From Pseudovibrio sp. Ad37 (GTDB taxonomy: Bacteria > Pseudomonadota > Alphaproteobacteria > Rhizobiales > Stappiaceae): a DNA stretch of 64,000 nt. The stretch is taken from the NCBI RefSeq assembly GCF_001623075.1, contig NZ_LMCF01000042.1, positions 22,450 through 86,449 of the forward strand, in the 5' to 3' direction. A program made the position numbers and the translations under genes. This document shows, in pieces, positions 17,641-27,805 of this stretch. Positions within the stretch are counted from its first letter, which is position 1. Each line of letters starts with the position of its first letter. The notes beneath the pieces were generated by a model that was not told the origin of the DNA, ran no database searches, and saw only the letters and a list, made by a program, of their open reading frames with translations.

Positions 17641-18521
17641 GGCTGCGTCTCCTCTTTCTTCCGGTGTACTCTGTGCTTATTTGACGTGCTGCGTGCCAGA
17701 TACTTCCTGCGGGCGAGCTTCTTCTTTTCAAGCAGCCGGGGGGAAAGCCCCAGATGCAGCAGTATGTCTGACTGTCTGGTTCTCGCCTGAAAATGCAGGC
17801 GTACGAGGTCAGCTTCAGAGACCGCCAGTTCCAGGTCTGCTTTTTGCAGATCATTGAGGGCACTCAGAAACTCCGCAAACAATGCCGGATCAACCAGATT
17901 GGCCGCGCGGGCCTGATGATAGGCACGTGCCCTCCGAGCTGCATGAAATTGCAGCTGTTTGTGCTGGTCAACGGCACGCTGAAAACGCTTCTCAGTTCTG
18001 CGATTGTCTCTGGTGAGCGTGGACCCGCTGAAGAGAGACGGACCGAGGGAGGACTGCAGATTTGATGCTCCTTCTCCAGTCAGCTCAACGTACTTTGCAC
18101 GCGCAGTAATGAGTTGGCTTTTCGCTGAAATGCTCAATTTATTCAGTGTGTTAAGGGTGTACTCGGATGCTTTCCCTACAAGCTCAAGGGTCTCAGGAGA
18201 GTGGACGCCTTTTGTGTCTGTTAGCGTTGCGACAAATGCCTTCAACTCACTCTCAGATTTGTTGTAAATCTCAAGAGTTCGGGTGTTCAGGTGAAGGGCC
18301 AGATAGGCCTCAAGAACACTCAGGCACAGGTCGTTCTTCTCTTGCTCTGATGCCTTGATCCAACTCCCGCCAGTTTCAGCTGAGGTGAAGAGGAAGCTAT
18401 CTTCTACTGCATCGCGAAGCGTGGTTGCACCGCTGGATGTGACCATGAAGGACGCAACCATCATGCTGGCAAATTGGTAAAACCAACCTTGTTTGAAACA
18501 CCAATTTTGCCACTGTTTCAT
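17637..18521 (-). CDS. Short TolC-like outer-membrane efflux/secretion protein
   Basis: 294 residues, start preceded by GGGGGCATC-type purines. A hydrophobic stretch (about 17-32, FASMMVASFMVTSSGA) could be a signal. The rest is helical coiled coil in two similar halves: CLSVLEAYLALHLNTRTLEIYNKSESELKAFV with LVGKASEYTLNTLNKLSISAKSQLITARAKYVELTG, then FLSALNDLQKADLELAVSEADLVRLHFQ, as in the TolC tunnel helices. Full TolC proteins are about 450 residues; the beta-strands and N-terminal helices look missing. The stop overlaps the adhesin start (ATGA), so the two are translated together and probably work together in secretion. Confidence 0.65.
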   Translation of the reverse strand: MKQWQNWCFKQGWFYQFASMMVASFMVTSSGATTLRDAVEDSFLFTSAETGGSWIKASEQEKNDLCLSVLEAYLALHLNTRTLEIYNKSESELKAFVATLTDTKGVHSPETLELVGKASEYTLNTLNKLSISAKSQLITARAKYVELTGEGASNLQSSLGPSLFSGSTLTRDNRRTEKRFQRAVDQHKQLQFHAARRARAYHQARAANLVDPALFAEFLSALNDLQKADLELAVSEADLVRLHFQARTRQSDILLHLGLSPRLLEKKKLARRKYLARSTSNKHRVHRKKEETQP

Positions 18522-18885
18522 GATGCCCCCCTCAAGGCGCCCAATCCACCCTCCGGCAGCACCTCTCCTCTTAAGAATTCATTAACATTTGCACCTAGGG
18601 AACCTGAATTGGTTGAAAGTGACAATTCCGAAATCAGGGTAGAGAGAAAATATAGATTTAAATATGGGGTGTTGTTTTTGAGGGGGAACACCTTTTGCAA
18701 GGCAAAGGATTTTGTTCTTACGCCGCAGTGGGGGAGGGGCTATTCGTTCATGCTGAGACGAGGCAAGAAAAAAGAGGCCCGGTGGCCTCTTGGTGCATTT
18801 TGGGAAGGAGTACGCACGTTCGTCAGCAGCTAAAACAATCTGAGCAAAGCGCAGGCCTACTCAGCATGGTTCTGGTTCGATAACC
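18522..18885. other. Intergenic region between TolC-like and Hsp70-like genes
   Basis: 364 bp without a supported gene. It should contain the promoter of the TolC-like/adhesin operon. An AT-rich patch at 18640-18670 and a small hairpin GGTGTT/AACACC (18668-18692) followed by TTTT are visible, plus the terminator listed next. Confidence 0.5.
18766..18791 (-). terminator. Rho-independent terminator of the Hsp70-like gene
   Basis: AAGAGGCC (18772-18779) and GGCCTCTT (18784-18791) form a perfect stem with a CGGT loop. Read on the minus strand the stem is followed by TTTTCTT, about 95 bp after the Hsp70-like stop. Confidence 0.8.
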
Positions 18886-20142
18886 CTATGCAAACTTGCG
18901 GCGGGCATCTGCTGCAAGGCCAAGGCCAACAGCGCCGAAGACGTTGCCTTCAACCACAGACGCGTTTGGCATCAAGGACTTGAAGTGTTCGCGCAGCATC
19001 GGGATGCGGGTTGTACCGCCAGTGAGGAACATGCTGTTGATCTGATCTGCGGTTACGCCAGCCTTGTTCAACGCTTCCTGAATGGTGGCTTCGATTTTGC
19101 CAACGGATGGGCCAATGGCGGCATGGAAATCAGCGTTGGTTGCATCAACCAGAACGTCTTCTTCCTCCAGCTCAATCTTCAGGCTCGCAATCTCTGCAGA
19201 GGACAGGTCGATCTTGGTCTGCTCCACGCGGGTGGCCAGCATGTGGCCGTCTTTTGCGCGGATCACTTCGCGCAGACGTTCCACCAGATCAGGCTGCGCT
19301 GCTTCGCGGCGCACTTCCCCCAATTCTCGCAGGATATTGGGCGAGTAAAGCTGGTTGATGAACTGCCAGGTTGCCAGATCAAAATAGTATTTTGAGGGCA
19401 GGGCGCGTTTGCCATCTTTGGTCAGCGTTTTATAGCCCAGATGCGGCATAACCTGCGCAAGTGAGAGCAACCGGTCAAAGTCGGTTCCGCCGATATGAAT
19501 ACCGGTATTGGCGAGGATATCACTGGTGCGATCTGCTGCGTTTTTGCGCTCTGGTGAAACGCGAATGACGGAAAAGTCTGCGGTACCGCCGCCAATATCC
19601 AGTACCAGAATAAGCTCTTCGCGCGTTACTGTTTGCTCATAAGCCAGCGCCGCTGCAATCGGCTCATACTGAAAGGCAATGTGCTCAAACCCTTCCTGAC
19701 GGGCGATCCCCTCCAGCGTCTTTTCCGCAGCACGGTCAGCTGTTTCATCGCCATCAATGAAATGCACTGGGCGACCCAAAACCACGCTGGAGACATTGTC
19801 CTGCATGTGTGCGTCCAGCTTGCGTTTCAGCTGGCGCAGGTAAAGCGCGATAATATCTCTGAAAGCCATACGGCCGCCCATGACAGCCGTTTTTTCCTGA
19901 ATGAGGGATGTGCCCAAAACGCTTTTAAGCGCCTGCATAAGGCGGCCTTCATCACCCCTGATGTACTCTTCCTTCGCCTTGCGTCCATAAACGATCTGCT
20001 CGTCTTCAAAATTAAAGAAGATAGCTGACGGCATTTCGCTGTGCCCGTCTTCAAGCATCACAAGTTCAGGGCTTGCGCCGGAAAAGATGCCCACGGTTGA
20101 GTTGGAGGTTCCAAAATCAATGCCTGCGAATGCGGTGTTCAT
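18886..20142 (-). CDS. Hsp70-family protein, YegD-like
   Basis: 418 residues from the ATG at 20142, which has AGAGG 7 nt upstream; an earlier ATG at 20160 is less suited. The ATPase domain is complete: AGIDFGTSNSTVGIF (phosphate 1), VLGRPVHF, EPIAAALAYE (connect), LVLDIGGGTADFSVI (phosphate 2) and MFLTGGTTRIPMLREHF (adenosine). The C-terminal peptide-binding domain of DnaK is absent, as in YegD. The role is a chaperone-like ATPase of unknown client. It stands as a single gene with its own terminator. Confidence 0.9.
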   Translation of the reverse strand: MNTAFAGIDFGTSNSTVGIFSGASPELVMLEDGHSEMPSAIFFNFEDEQIVYGRKAKEEYIRGDEGRLMQALKSVLGTSLIQEKTAVMGGRMAFRDIIALYLRQLKRKLDAHMQDNVSSVVLGRPVHFIDGDETADRAAEKTLEGIARQEGFEHIAFQYEPIAAALAYEQTVTREELILVLDIGGGTADFSVIRVSPERKNAADRTSDILANTGIHIGGTDFDRLLSLAQVMPHLGYKTLTKDGKRALPSKYYFDLATWQFINQLYSPNILRELGEVRREAAQPDLVERLREVIRAKDGHMLATRVEQTKIDLSSAEIASLKIELEEEDVLVDATNADFHAAIGPSVGKIEATIQEALNKAGVTADQINSMFLTGGTTRIPMLREHFKSLMPNASVVEGNVFGAVGLGLAADARRKFA

Positions 20143-20457
20143 TTTAAGACCTCTTATCATGCCTCAAGTCAGGCAAAGCTGGACGGCTGCCAGGCAATTG
20201 GCGGCACCAATGGGTTTTTAGGTTCGGGATACCTCCCAAGGCGTTTGGGAGGGCGAGCTTGATACACGCTGCTTCGCGGTATTGCTAGTGAATTTTGACG
20301 GGACTTGGATATCTTTGTGGGTGAACATCAAAACCCGTTTAAAAACATATGGCTGCATAAACACCCAAAGAATACAGGGGTGTGTTTTCAGAATTGCGAC
20401 AACAACCAATCTGCTTCTAGGTTCATGCTCTGTTTCCCTCAAATTTTTGAGCGTGCC
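20143..20457. other. Divergent intergenic region between Hsp70-like gene and gmd
   Basis: 315 bp. A perfect hairpin CCTCCCAA (20232-20239) with TTGGGAGG (20245-20252) lies 90 bp upstream of the Hsp70-like start and could be an operator or terminator. The gmd frame stays open upstream of 20458, but the sequence there is not Gmd-like. No other signal was recognised. Confidence 0.45.
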
Positions 20458-21525
20458 ATGGCCTTGCAGAAAACCGCTTTGATAACAGGTGTTACCGGAC
20501 AGGACGGAGCGTATCTCAGTCGCTTTTTGCTGGATAAGGGATATGTGGTGCACGGCGTCAAACGCCGCTCTTCCAGCTTCAATACAGGCCGGATAGAGGG
20601 GATCTATCAGGATCCTCATGAGGATGATGCACGTTTCATCCTGCATTATGGCGACCTGACGGATGCCACCAACCTCATCCGCATCATGCAGGAGGTGCAG
20701 CCCGATGAGGTGTATAATCTTGGGGCGCAATCGCATGTGAAGGTGAGTTTTGAAACGCCCGAATACACCGCCAACAGCGATGCTTTGGGGGCTTTGCGAT
20801 TGCTGGAGGCGATCCGCATCCTTGGCCTGGAGCAGAAAACGCGGTTTTATCAGGCTTCAACCTCGGAACTCTACGGTTTAGTGCAGCAAGTACCACAAAG
20901 CGAGACGACGCCATTCTACCCGCGCTCCCCTTATGCCGCGGCCAAGCTTTATGCCTACTGGATTGCGGTCAACTACCGGGAAGCCTACGGAATCCATGCA
21001 AGCAATGGCATTTTGTTCAATCATGAAAGCCCGCTGCGTGGTGAGACGTTTGTAACTCGTAAGATCACCCGTGCCGCCGCCGCAATCAGTCTGGGGCTGC
21101 AAGACAAACTCTACTTGGGTAACATCGATGCGACCCGGGATTGGGGACATGCGCGGGATTTTGTTGAAGGCATGTGGTCCATGCTGCAGCAGGATGTGCC
21201 AGATGATTATGTGCTGGCAACCGGCACCATGACATCAGTGCGCAAGTTTGCAGAACTGGCGTTTTCAAAATGCGGTATCACACTGGAATGGCAGGGGAGT
21301 GGAGTTGATGAGAAGGGGATCTGCTCTGCAAGTGGCCGGACCCTTGTTGAGATCGATCCACGCTACTTCCGCCCAGCAGAGGTGAACGAGCTCCTTGGTG
21401 ATGCGAGCAAAGCGCGGGATAAACTCGGCTGGGAGGCGAAAACATCCCTCGAAACACTGATTGAGGAGATGGTGCAGGCAGACTTGCTGGAGGTGAAAGA
21501 CGGTAGGATGCTCGAAGATGCCTGA
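20458..21525 (+). CDS. gmd: GDP-mannose 4,6-dehydratase
   Basis: 355 residues from the ATG at 20458, where the protein begins [17 protein letters not shown]; the open frame upstream is not family-like. NADP-binding [20 protein letters not shown], the catalytic Thr/Glu/Tyr in ASTSELYG and [15 protein letters not shown], and [17 protein letters not shown] are all present. It makes GDP-4-keto-6-deoxy-mannose, the first step to GDP-fucose or related sugars for surface polysaccharide. It overlaps fcl by 8 bp. Confidence 0.97.
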   Translation: MALQKTALITGVTGQDGAYLSRFLLDKGYVVHGVKRRSSSFNTGRIEGIYQDPHEDDARFILHYGDLTDATNLIRIMQEVQPDEVYNLGAQSHVKVSFETPEYTANSDALGALRLLEAIRILGLEQKTRFYQASTSELYGLVQQVPQSETTPFYPRSPYAAAKLYAYWIAVNYREAYGIHASNGILFNHESPLRGETFVTRKITRAAAAISLGLQDKLYLGNIDATRDWGHARDFVEGMWSMLQQDVPDDYVLATGTMTSVRKFAELAFSKCGITLEWQGSGVDEKGICSASGRTLVEIDPRYFRPAEVNELLGDASKARDKLGWEAKTSLETLIEEMVQADLLEVKDGRMLEDA

Positions 21526-22486
21526 TCTCCAACCTGTTTGCTTTGACCTGACTGGAAAAACGGTTTTCGTAGCCGGGCACAAGGGCATGGTTGGCCAAGC
21601 CCTTATAAGACGGTTGGAGCGCGAGAAGTGCACTCTTTTGACTGCGGACCGGAGGCAAGTAGACCTCACCATGCAAGCAGAAACCCTAGCATTTTTGCAG
21701 GAAGCGAAGCCTGAGGTCGTGATTGTTGCTGCTGCCAAGGTGGGGGGCATTTGGGCAAACAATGAGTATCCTGCCGAGTTTCTTTATGAAAATTTGGCGA
21801 TTGAAACCAACCTCATTCGTGGTGCCTTCGCAGCTGGCGTGCAAAAGCTCCTGTTTTTGGGATCATCCTGTATCTATCCAAAACACGCCCCGCAGCCGAT
21901 AGAGGAGGGGGCATTGCTCTCTGGCCCTCTGGAGCCCACCAATGAATGGTATGCAATTGCCAAGATCGCAGGCTTAAAATTGTGTCAGGCCTTCAGGCGG
22001 CAATATGATTGTGATTTCATTTCTGCCATGCCAACCAACTTGTATGGGCCCGGTGACAACTTTGATCTGACAAGCAGCCACGTTTTGCCTGCCCTTATGC
22101 GCAAGGTGCACGAGGCGAAGATAAGCGGAGCTGAATCCTTTGAGATTTGGGGAACGGGTGCTCCGCGCAGAGAGTTTCTGCACTGCGATGATTGCGCGGA
22201 TGCTCTGGTGCGTTTGCTCAAGACATACTCTGCAGAAGAGCACATCAATGTTGGCTTTGGTGCGGACATTTCAATTCTGGAACTTGCGCAACGGCTCTCC
22301 AAGGTTTTGGGTTATCAAGGTGCCATTACACAGGACACCTCCAAACCAGATGGAACTGCGAGAAAGCTAATGAGCTCAGCACGTCTGAAGCGGTTGGGGT
22401 GGGAACCATCCATCTCGCTGGATAAAGGAATTCGCCAAACCTATCAGTGGTTTTTGGAAAACGGGGTGCAGAAAGAGCTGGTTTAA
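21518..22486 (+). CDS. fcl: GDP-L-fucose synthase
   Basis: 322 residues. The N-terminal Rossmann motif is [17 protein letters not shown], with [21 protein letters not shown], the catalytic Ser and Cys region [35 protein letters not shown] (Tyr and Lys) and [13 protein letters not shown], all typical of GMER/WcaG. It epimerises and reduces the Gmd product to GDP-L-fucose. The overlapping start with gmd shows translational coupling. Confidence 0.97.
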   Translation: MPDLQPVCFDLTGKTVFVAGHKGMVGQALIRRLEREKCTLLTADRRQVDLTMQAETLAFLQEAKPEVVIVAAAKVGGIWANNEYPAEFLYENLAIETNLIRGAFAAGVQKLLFLGSSCIYPKHAPQPIEEGALLSGPLEPTNEWYAIAKIAGLKLCQAFRRQYDCDFISAMPTNLYGPGDNFDLTSSHVLPALMRKVHEAKISGAESFEIWGTGAPRREFLHCDDCADALVRLLKTYSAEEHINVGFGADISILELAQRLSKVLGYQGAITQDTSKPDGTARKLMSSARLKRLGWEPSISLDKGIRQTYQWFLENGVQKELV

Positions 22487-22632
22487 CGCAGCTTTCTCGA
22501 AAACACTTGGACACCCGCAAATGTCACAGTGAAATTAAGAGCAGTTTCAGTCATGGTATCTCGCTGAGATTGGGCGTTGGAGCGGATGTTGATCTCTGCA
22601 TCCTTCTGCCCCTAAACCAAAAGGATAGCACC

Positions 22633-22977
22633 ATGATTGAACGCATGCACACCAAGCAGCGTATGAGCAAGATCGTCAAGCACAACGGCACCGTTTATCT
22701 GTGTGGTCAGGTTGGCGTGCGCGGTGAAAGCATCAAAGAACAGACCGCAGAATGCCTGCGCCGTGTTGATGAACTGCTTGTTGAAGCAGGGTCCAGCCGC
22801 GAGCAGATCCTGCAAGCCATCGTCTGGCTCTCTGACATGCGCGATTTTGCTGAGATGAACGAAGTCTGGGATGCATGGGTGCCAGAAGGGCATGCTCCTG
22901 CACGCGCATGCGGTGAAGCCCGCCTTGCTTCTCAGGAACTGTTGGTGGAAGTCATCGTAACAGCGGCTTACGATTAA
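22633..22977 (+). CDS. Rid-family (RidA/YjgF) protein
   Basis: 114 residues from the ATG at 22633, with AAGGA 7 nt upstream. The sequence has the family pattern [44 protein letters not shown] and a C-terminal [23 protein letters not shown], where the Arg would contact a carboxylate. Rid proteins hydrolyse reactive enamine/imine intermediates from PLP enzymes. It lies 146 bp after fcl. Confidence 0.88.
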   Translation: MIERMHTKQRMSKIVKHNGTVYLCGQVGVRGESIKEQTAECLRRVDELLVEAGSSREQILQAIVWLSDMRDFAEMNEVWDAWVPEGHAPARACGEARLASQELLVEVIVTAAYD

Positions 22978-23753
22978 GACAGACAGGTGTTTGGAGCTGT
23001 TTTTGCTTGGTTTTATTCAACCAAGGGGCACAGTTCCATTCCTATGACTTCGCGAGTGCGCGCCTTGCTCATGTGCAGGGTGCGCTCTTAGGAGTGAAGC
23101 TGAGAGGCGCTTGTCCTCGCCATTTGCGACCATGGCAAATGTTAAAGTGAGCACGGCTTAGTGGATGACCACCACTACGTGATTTGCAGGCAAGCAGTCG
23201 TGCTCTTTGCGTAAAAGCGGGCAGCTATCAGGCAAAACTTATTCCCCTTTCCAAAATCTCTCGTACTCTGAATTTATGCCTACGTAACGGGCTACTGGCG
23301 GACCGTCCGTCAGTTTGTCGTAGGCTGGGTGGGGCTTCTGAGAGAAGTAACGTATCTTTCAGTGGTCCGGTGGAACCGATTTTCAAACGTGACCGCATGG
23401 TTTGAGAGGAAGGACCCAAGTCTGAAGGGCATCACGCGGTGGCAGACATGAGTGTTTTGAGAGGGAAACTTCTCGTTTCAATCATATTTGCCAGGGATCG
23501 AGGAACTGCCTGGACAGGGAAACCTGTCTGAGTAAGCCACTGTCCTTCCAGGAAACTGGCTATCGTGTCTGTCAGGATAAGAGGCGATGTTGTCCATATC
23601 AAAATGCCCGGGCAAGGCGACAGCCAATGCCGAAGACGCACTACCAATAAAATGCGCAGGCACTGCCTGCTCGCCTTGCTCCTCCAGTCTCTCGGGAATT
23701 TAAGCTCCACCACTGCCGGCAAAGCCGTGCGGTGCTCTTTGTGTTTGCGGCAA
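22978..23753. other. 776-bp region without a recognised gene
   Basis: No open frame here looks like a known protein; the longest ones show unnatural composition (many Trp, Cys, Arg). Near-palindromic CTGGCGGACCGTCCGTCAG lies around 23291-23309. A partly degraded gene or a structured RNA is possible, but I cannot support either. Confidence 0.4.
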
Positions 23754-25277
23754 TCATAATGCGTTGAAAATGTGCTCTGGCATTTTTCGCTGTATATCCA
23801 CTTTGCAGGCAAACCCCATATGCGCCAGCACATCCCGCTTGGGTTTGATGCCGGGGGCAACCTCAGTCAGCACCAGCCCGTTGGGGCCCAGCTGAAAAAC
23901 GGCACGCTCGGTCACATAAAGCACTTCCTGCCCGTTGGCTTTGGCATTCAGGGCATTGAAGGTGATGTGGTCGGTTTGCTCTACAAACTTTGTGTGGGTG
24001 CCATTGCGCGTCACTTTGAGTTTGTCTTTGCGGTACTCAACCTGTGAGCCCACGCCCGTCAGTAAACCGCAAAACACGAGCTTTCTGGCATTTTGTGAGA
24101 TGTCGATGAAGCTGCCCGCCCCAACGATTTTGCCATTCACTTTGGAGAGGTTCACATTCCCATGCCGATCCACTTCACTCATGCCCAGAAAAGCAATGTC
24201 CAGTCCGCCGCCGCTATAAAAGTCAAACTGATCCAGTGAAGAAAGCAGTGCTTCAGACCCCAGAGCCGCGCCATACAGAGAATCTCCCAAAAACTGGCCG
24301 TTGTGATGCCCATGTTCGCAGGAGAGCCAGATCCTCTCCGCCAGCTGCTTGCGCTGCTCGGTAAAGCGAAGACCTGCAGGAACGCCAAAGCCGATATTCA
24401 CGGCCGCGTTCTCGATCAGCTCCTCCGCCGCCCGGCGAGCAATCACCTTGCGGGCAACTTCGCTGGGTTCGTTTTGAACTCTGGCATGGGAGGGTTTTAT
24501 ATCCCCGCTGAGAGCCGGGCTGTAAGGCGTGTCATAGGCAATAGTCTGGCCGGGGGCCTCAACAATTGCATCCAGAAAAACGCCCGGAACCGCAACAGAG
24601 CGGGCAGGTAGGCTCCCGGTTTGCACCACGTTTCTCACCTGCGCAAAACAATGACCGCCACTGTTATGCGCAGCTGTCGTCAAGCTGAGACAATCAAGGG
24701 TGACAGCTTCTTCATCAAGGCTGAGATTGCCTTTCGTGTCTGCCGCAGACCCACAGATCAAGGCAAGGTCGATTTTGAACGGGCGGTACCGAAGATACTC
24801 CTGACTGTGCAGGTGAACCAATTCCACAAGCTCATGCTTGCAAGACTTGCTGCATTTGCCACCACCATGCCTGGGATCAACAAATGTCCCCAGTCCGGTG
24901 CGGGTGAAGAGACCGGGACGACCCGCACCAATCTCGCGGATCAACTGCTGAATAACCCCAGCCGGAAGGCAATAGGCTTCCAGCTTGTCTTGAGAGATCA
25001 GTTTTTGGAGGGAAGGAGTGAGAACGAAGTGAGACGTGATAATGCCGCGCAGCATTCCCTTGTGAGCAAACCGGTTCAGCCCCCGCTTGTCACCATCTCC
25101 GATGGAGAGCGAGTTGATGATGAATAGGTTTTTGGGGTGCCCTGTCGAAAGAAACCGCTGCTCAATGGCCTCCAGCAAAGCTTCCGGCGTTGCAAGGCCC
25201 CGTCCACAGCCGCCAATGACGATGGTGTCGCCATCTTCCACAAAAGCCGCAATTTCACGCGCACTGCAGATCTGCAT
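23754..25277 (-). CDS. Acyl-CoA:acetate/3-ketoacid CoA-transferase (YdiF/PCT type)
   Basis: 507 residues, a fused alpha-beta enzyme. The alpha part has DGDTIVIGGCGRGLATPEALL and an oxyanion-like GRPGLFTRTGLGTFVDPRHGGGK. The beta part has NIGFGVPAGL and the active-site region SCEHGHHNG, whose Glu should carry the CoA thioester, then GGGLDIAFLGMSEVDRHGNVN. It moves CoA between short-chain acids such as acetate, propionate, butyrate or 3-keto acids. It stands alone, divergent from the YrbL-like gene. Confidence 0.88.
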   Translation of the reverse strand: MQICSAREIAAFVEDGDTIVIGGCGRGLATPEALLEAIEQRFLSTGHPKNLFIINSLSIGDGDKRGLNRFAHKGMLRGIITSHFVLTPSLQKLISQDKLEAYCLPAGVIQQLIREIGAGRPGLFTRTGLGTFVDPRHGGGKCSKSCKHELVELVHLHSQEYLRYRPFKIDLALICGSAADTKGNLSLDEEAVTLDCLSLTTAAHNSGGHCFAQVRNVVQTGSLPARSVAVPGVFLDAIVEAPGQTIAYDTPYSPALSGDIKPSHARVQNEPSEVARKVIARRAAEELIENAAVNIGFGVPAGLRFTEQRKQLAERIWLSCEHGHHNGQFLGDSLYGAALGSEALLSSLDQFDFYSGGGLDIAFLGMSEVDRHGNVNLSKVNGKIVGAGSFIDISQNARKLVFCGLLTGVGSQVEYRKDKLKVTRNGTHTKFVEQTDHITFNALNAKANGQEVLYVTERAVFQLGPNGLVLTEVAPGIKPKRDVLAHMGFACKVDIQRKMPEHIFNAL

Positions 25278-25400
25278 CCTGCTGGTTCCCGGAGTTCGTG
25301 TCCGTTTTGTCTTTGAGCCAATTATCCCTCAAACCCTGAAAAGTCCGGTTAAGGCGCATGCAGATGAGATAAAGATCTTTAGAAGCAATACTTTAAGCAT

Positions 25401-26168
25401 GTGTGGCAAGAAAGATGCTTCTCAAACCATTATAATTTGTTATGTAAGTGGCTCAAATTTACAAAAAAGACTGGCTTAAAGTTGACTGTGTTTCAGGACG
25501 ATCAGGTGTTTCAGGTAGGAGAATTCATTCGTGGGGGCGGATTCCGCGACACCTATGAATGTGCGTCTGATCCAACGAAGCTCCTGAAGTTTGACCGGTA
25601 CGAGGCTGGTGAGCGCAAAGTCAAAAGCCGCGGATTTTTGAAAGATCTGTTTCGGTCAGTGCGTGCGAAACTAGGTTACAAGAAGCAACGTTTAAGCGGC
25701 AATCAGGATGAGTTGCTGGGGTGGCAGCACATTCAAGACGTTGGGCTTGCTGGGCACCCCTCCTTTACGCATGTATTTGGAATGGTCGATACGAACCAAG
25801 GCCCAGCCTTGATGATCGAGAAGATTGATAACTTTGTTGACAATGAGATTCGCAGCGTTCGTGATTATTTGAAACATCATGATCGTATCCAGGACAGCGA
25901 ACTTATTCGCGCGTTGATTGACTACTTTAAGATCTTACGTTCACACCACGTATCCTGTTTTGCTGATAGGCCTGAGAATATGGGTATTGTTGTCGATCAG
26001 GATGGCAAGAAATACATCAAGTGTTTCGACGTAAAAACCTACTTAGACCATCAACTTTTGCCGATTAACCAGATCGAATATTTTAAGAAAAGAAGAATAG
26101 AAAGACGTTTAGATCGCCACTTCGATAATCTGAGCGGAAAACAAACAAATGGCGGACGTAAAATATAG
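25401..26168 (+). CDS. YrbL-like kinase-fold protein
   Basis: 255 residues if started at the GTG 25401; the family-like sequence begins only near residue 35 (VFQVGEFIRGGGFRDTYEC), so a TTG near 25481 or a GTG near 25487 is also possible. The order GGGFRDTYEC (glycine loop), KLLKFDR (Lys), ALMIEKIDNF (hinge), CFADRPENMGIV (catalytic-loop-like) and FDVKTY matches the YrbL/PhoP-regulated family of small kinase-fold proteins, though HRD and DFG are altered. Substrate is unknown. The gene is more AT-rich than its neighbours. Confidence 0.7.
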   Translation: MWQERCFSNHYNLLCKWLKFTKKTGLKLTVFQDDQVFQVGEFIRGGGFRDTYECASDPTKLLKFDRYEAGERKVKSRGFLKDLFRSVRAKLGYKKQRLSGNQDELLGWQHIQDVGLAGHPSFTHVFGMVDTNQGPALMIEKIDNFVDNEIRSVRDYLKHHDRIQDSELIRALIDYFKILRSHHVSCFADRPENMGIVVDQDGKKYIKCFDVKTYLDHQLLPINQIEYFKKRRIERRLDRHFDNLSGKQTNGGRKI

Positions 26169-26401
26169 GCCAAGCTGAGTGGCTTGTTTTGCTAAACTGG
26201 CCACTGATTGAGAAAAGCCCACCTCATTTCTCACCTGCAGTTCGTTTGCTTTTTGCATTTCAACCAATTTTCTTCACCTATACGCGCCTTGTATCTGGGT
26301 TGGCTTCGGTTAAGCTGACGGGATTGCAAATTTGGTGAGCGCGATATTTTGAGCGCTGATTTTTCTGGTGTTATCAATCAATTGAAATTGGGGCGGGCTT
26401 C

Positions 26402-27691
26402 GTGGCGCAGAGTGAGGCAGTAAATACTTCCGTGTTGGCATTGTTTAAGCTGAGCGTGTTTCGTCGATTCTTTGGTGTTCTTGTTCCGGCAGCATTTGCA
26501 GACTGGATCGACTTTATCGCGATCATGGTGCTTGTGAGCTACAGTTGGGACATGGGAGCGACTGAAGTTGCCAGTGTCATCATGGCTGCGACCTTGCCTC
26601 GTGTGATCTTCGGCCTGCCAGCCGGTGTTCTGGTTGACCGGATTGGTGCTGGCCCTGTGCTGATCGCCGGTTTGCTTATCCGAGCCGGGTTGATGGTTGG
26701 CATGTTCTTCTTTGCAACCAGTCTTTCGCTTCTTATTGTTTTTGTGTTTTTGAAAGCCACAGTGTCAGCCGCTTTTATGCCTGCGCAGCAACTGGCGTTA
26801 AAGAAGATCGTGCCGTCAAACATGCTGACACAGGCGGTTAGCGTGGACCATTTCGTCATTCAATCGACCAAGATCTTTGCACCGGTTTTTGGAGGGGCTT
26901 TGCTCGCCGTGTGGAGCCCACATAATGTCTTTCTACTTGGTGGCGCTAGCTTTGCCGTGGCCTCTTTGATTTGCCTGAGCTTGTTAGGAGTGCTGAAAAA
27001 GGATGCTAAAGATGCCTCTGAGGAAAGTACCGAGAAAAGCAGTGTGGTTAATGATGCCAAGGTCGGACTGGCTTATCTTTGGAAAACACCGCGTCTCCTC
27101 TTAGGCATGGCGCTCATCTGCCTCTTTATATTCAGCGTCTTTCTTTATGAGGCTGTCCTGTTGCTCCTCATCAAGGAAACCGGTCAGCCAGAGAGTGCGG
27201 CTGGACCTATCCTGGGTTCGATTGGTGTTGGCGGGCTTATCGGAACTTATCTGACGGCCAAGATCGGCGATCGTGTCAACTTGCACCTTCTGATGGTGAT
27301 TGGCTCTTTCTTCGGGGGCGCTCTCACCATAGTCGTGGGCTGGGTTCCGTTTAGTTCAGTGCCTTTTGGGATGCAGGAACAGATGGCTCTCTGGTTCGTT
27401 GCCGGCGCCTTCACCAGCTTTATCACGGTGCCATTTGGGGCGATCATTGTAAAGCAGACGCCTGAGCATTTGCTGGGGCGTATCACTTCCGTTGGGGAGA
27501 TGCTGCAATCGGGGCTCACGTTGATTGCGATTCCGATCGGCGCCTTTTTGGCAGAGCAGTGGTTCATATCCATGCCCTTCTTTGCGGGCGGTGCTATTAT
27601 GTGTGGTGGAGCGTTGATTGGGCTGTTTGCCGTACTTAACCTCGGCAAAGCGCCTGACGTGGAACCTGTGATTTCAGAGGAAGTTGTCTAA
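26402..27691 (+). CDS. MFS exporter (EntS-like group)
   Basis: 429 residues from a GTG with GGGG upstream. About 12 hydrophobic segments are visible, beginning FGVLVPAAFADWIDFIAIMVLVSYSW. The A-motif-like loop is GLPAGVLVDRIGAGPVLIAG, and GLIGTYLTAKIGDRVNLHL lies after helix 8. The pattern matches the MFS_3 group that exports siderophores, macrolides or other drugs. A soluble loop (about 200-220) links the halves. The substrate is unknown. Confidence 0.85.
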   Translation: MAQSEAVNTSVLALFKLSVFRRFFGVLVPAAFADWIDFIAIMVLVSYSWDMGATEVASVIMAATLPRVIFGLPAGVLVDRIGAGPVLIAGLLIRAGLMVGMFFFATSLSLLIVFVFLKATVSAAFMPAQQLALKKIVPSNMLTQAVSVDHFVIQSTKIFAPVFGGALLAVWSPHNVFLLGGASFAVASLICLSLLGVLKKDAKDASEESTEKSSVVNDAKVGLAYLWKTPRLLLGMALICLFIFSVFLYEAVLLLLIKETGQPESAAGPILGSIGVGGLIGTYLTAKIGDRVNLHLLMVIGSFFGGALTIVVGWVPFSSVPFGMQEQMALWFVAGAFTSFITVPFGAIIVKQTPEHLLGRITSVGEMLQSGLTLIAIPIGAFLAEQWFISMPFFAGGAIMCGGALIGLFAVLNLGKAPDVEPVISEEVV

Positions 27692-27805
27692 GCGTTCCAT
27701 CAAGCAGTTACGACTTTAATTGCGCTCGACCTTGCTTGTTGGCTGAGGCATTCTCGCTGTATTGTTCAAATCTACCACCTGAGCTGAGCAATGAGGGGGA
27801 ATGAA

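Noticed and set aside
23432..23860. 142-codon minus-strand frame after the Rid gene
   Set aside because: It overlaps the end of the CoA-transferase gene in another frame and has an unnatural composition rich in Trp, Cys and Arg.
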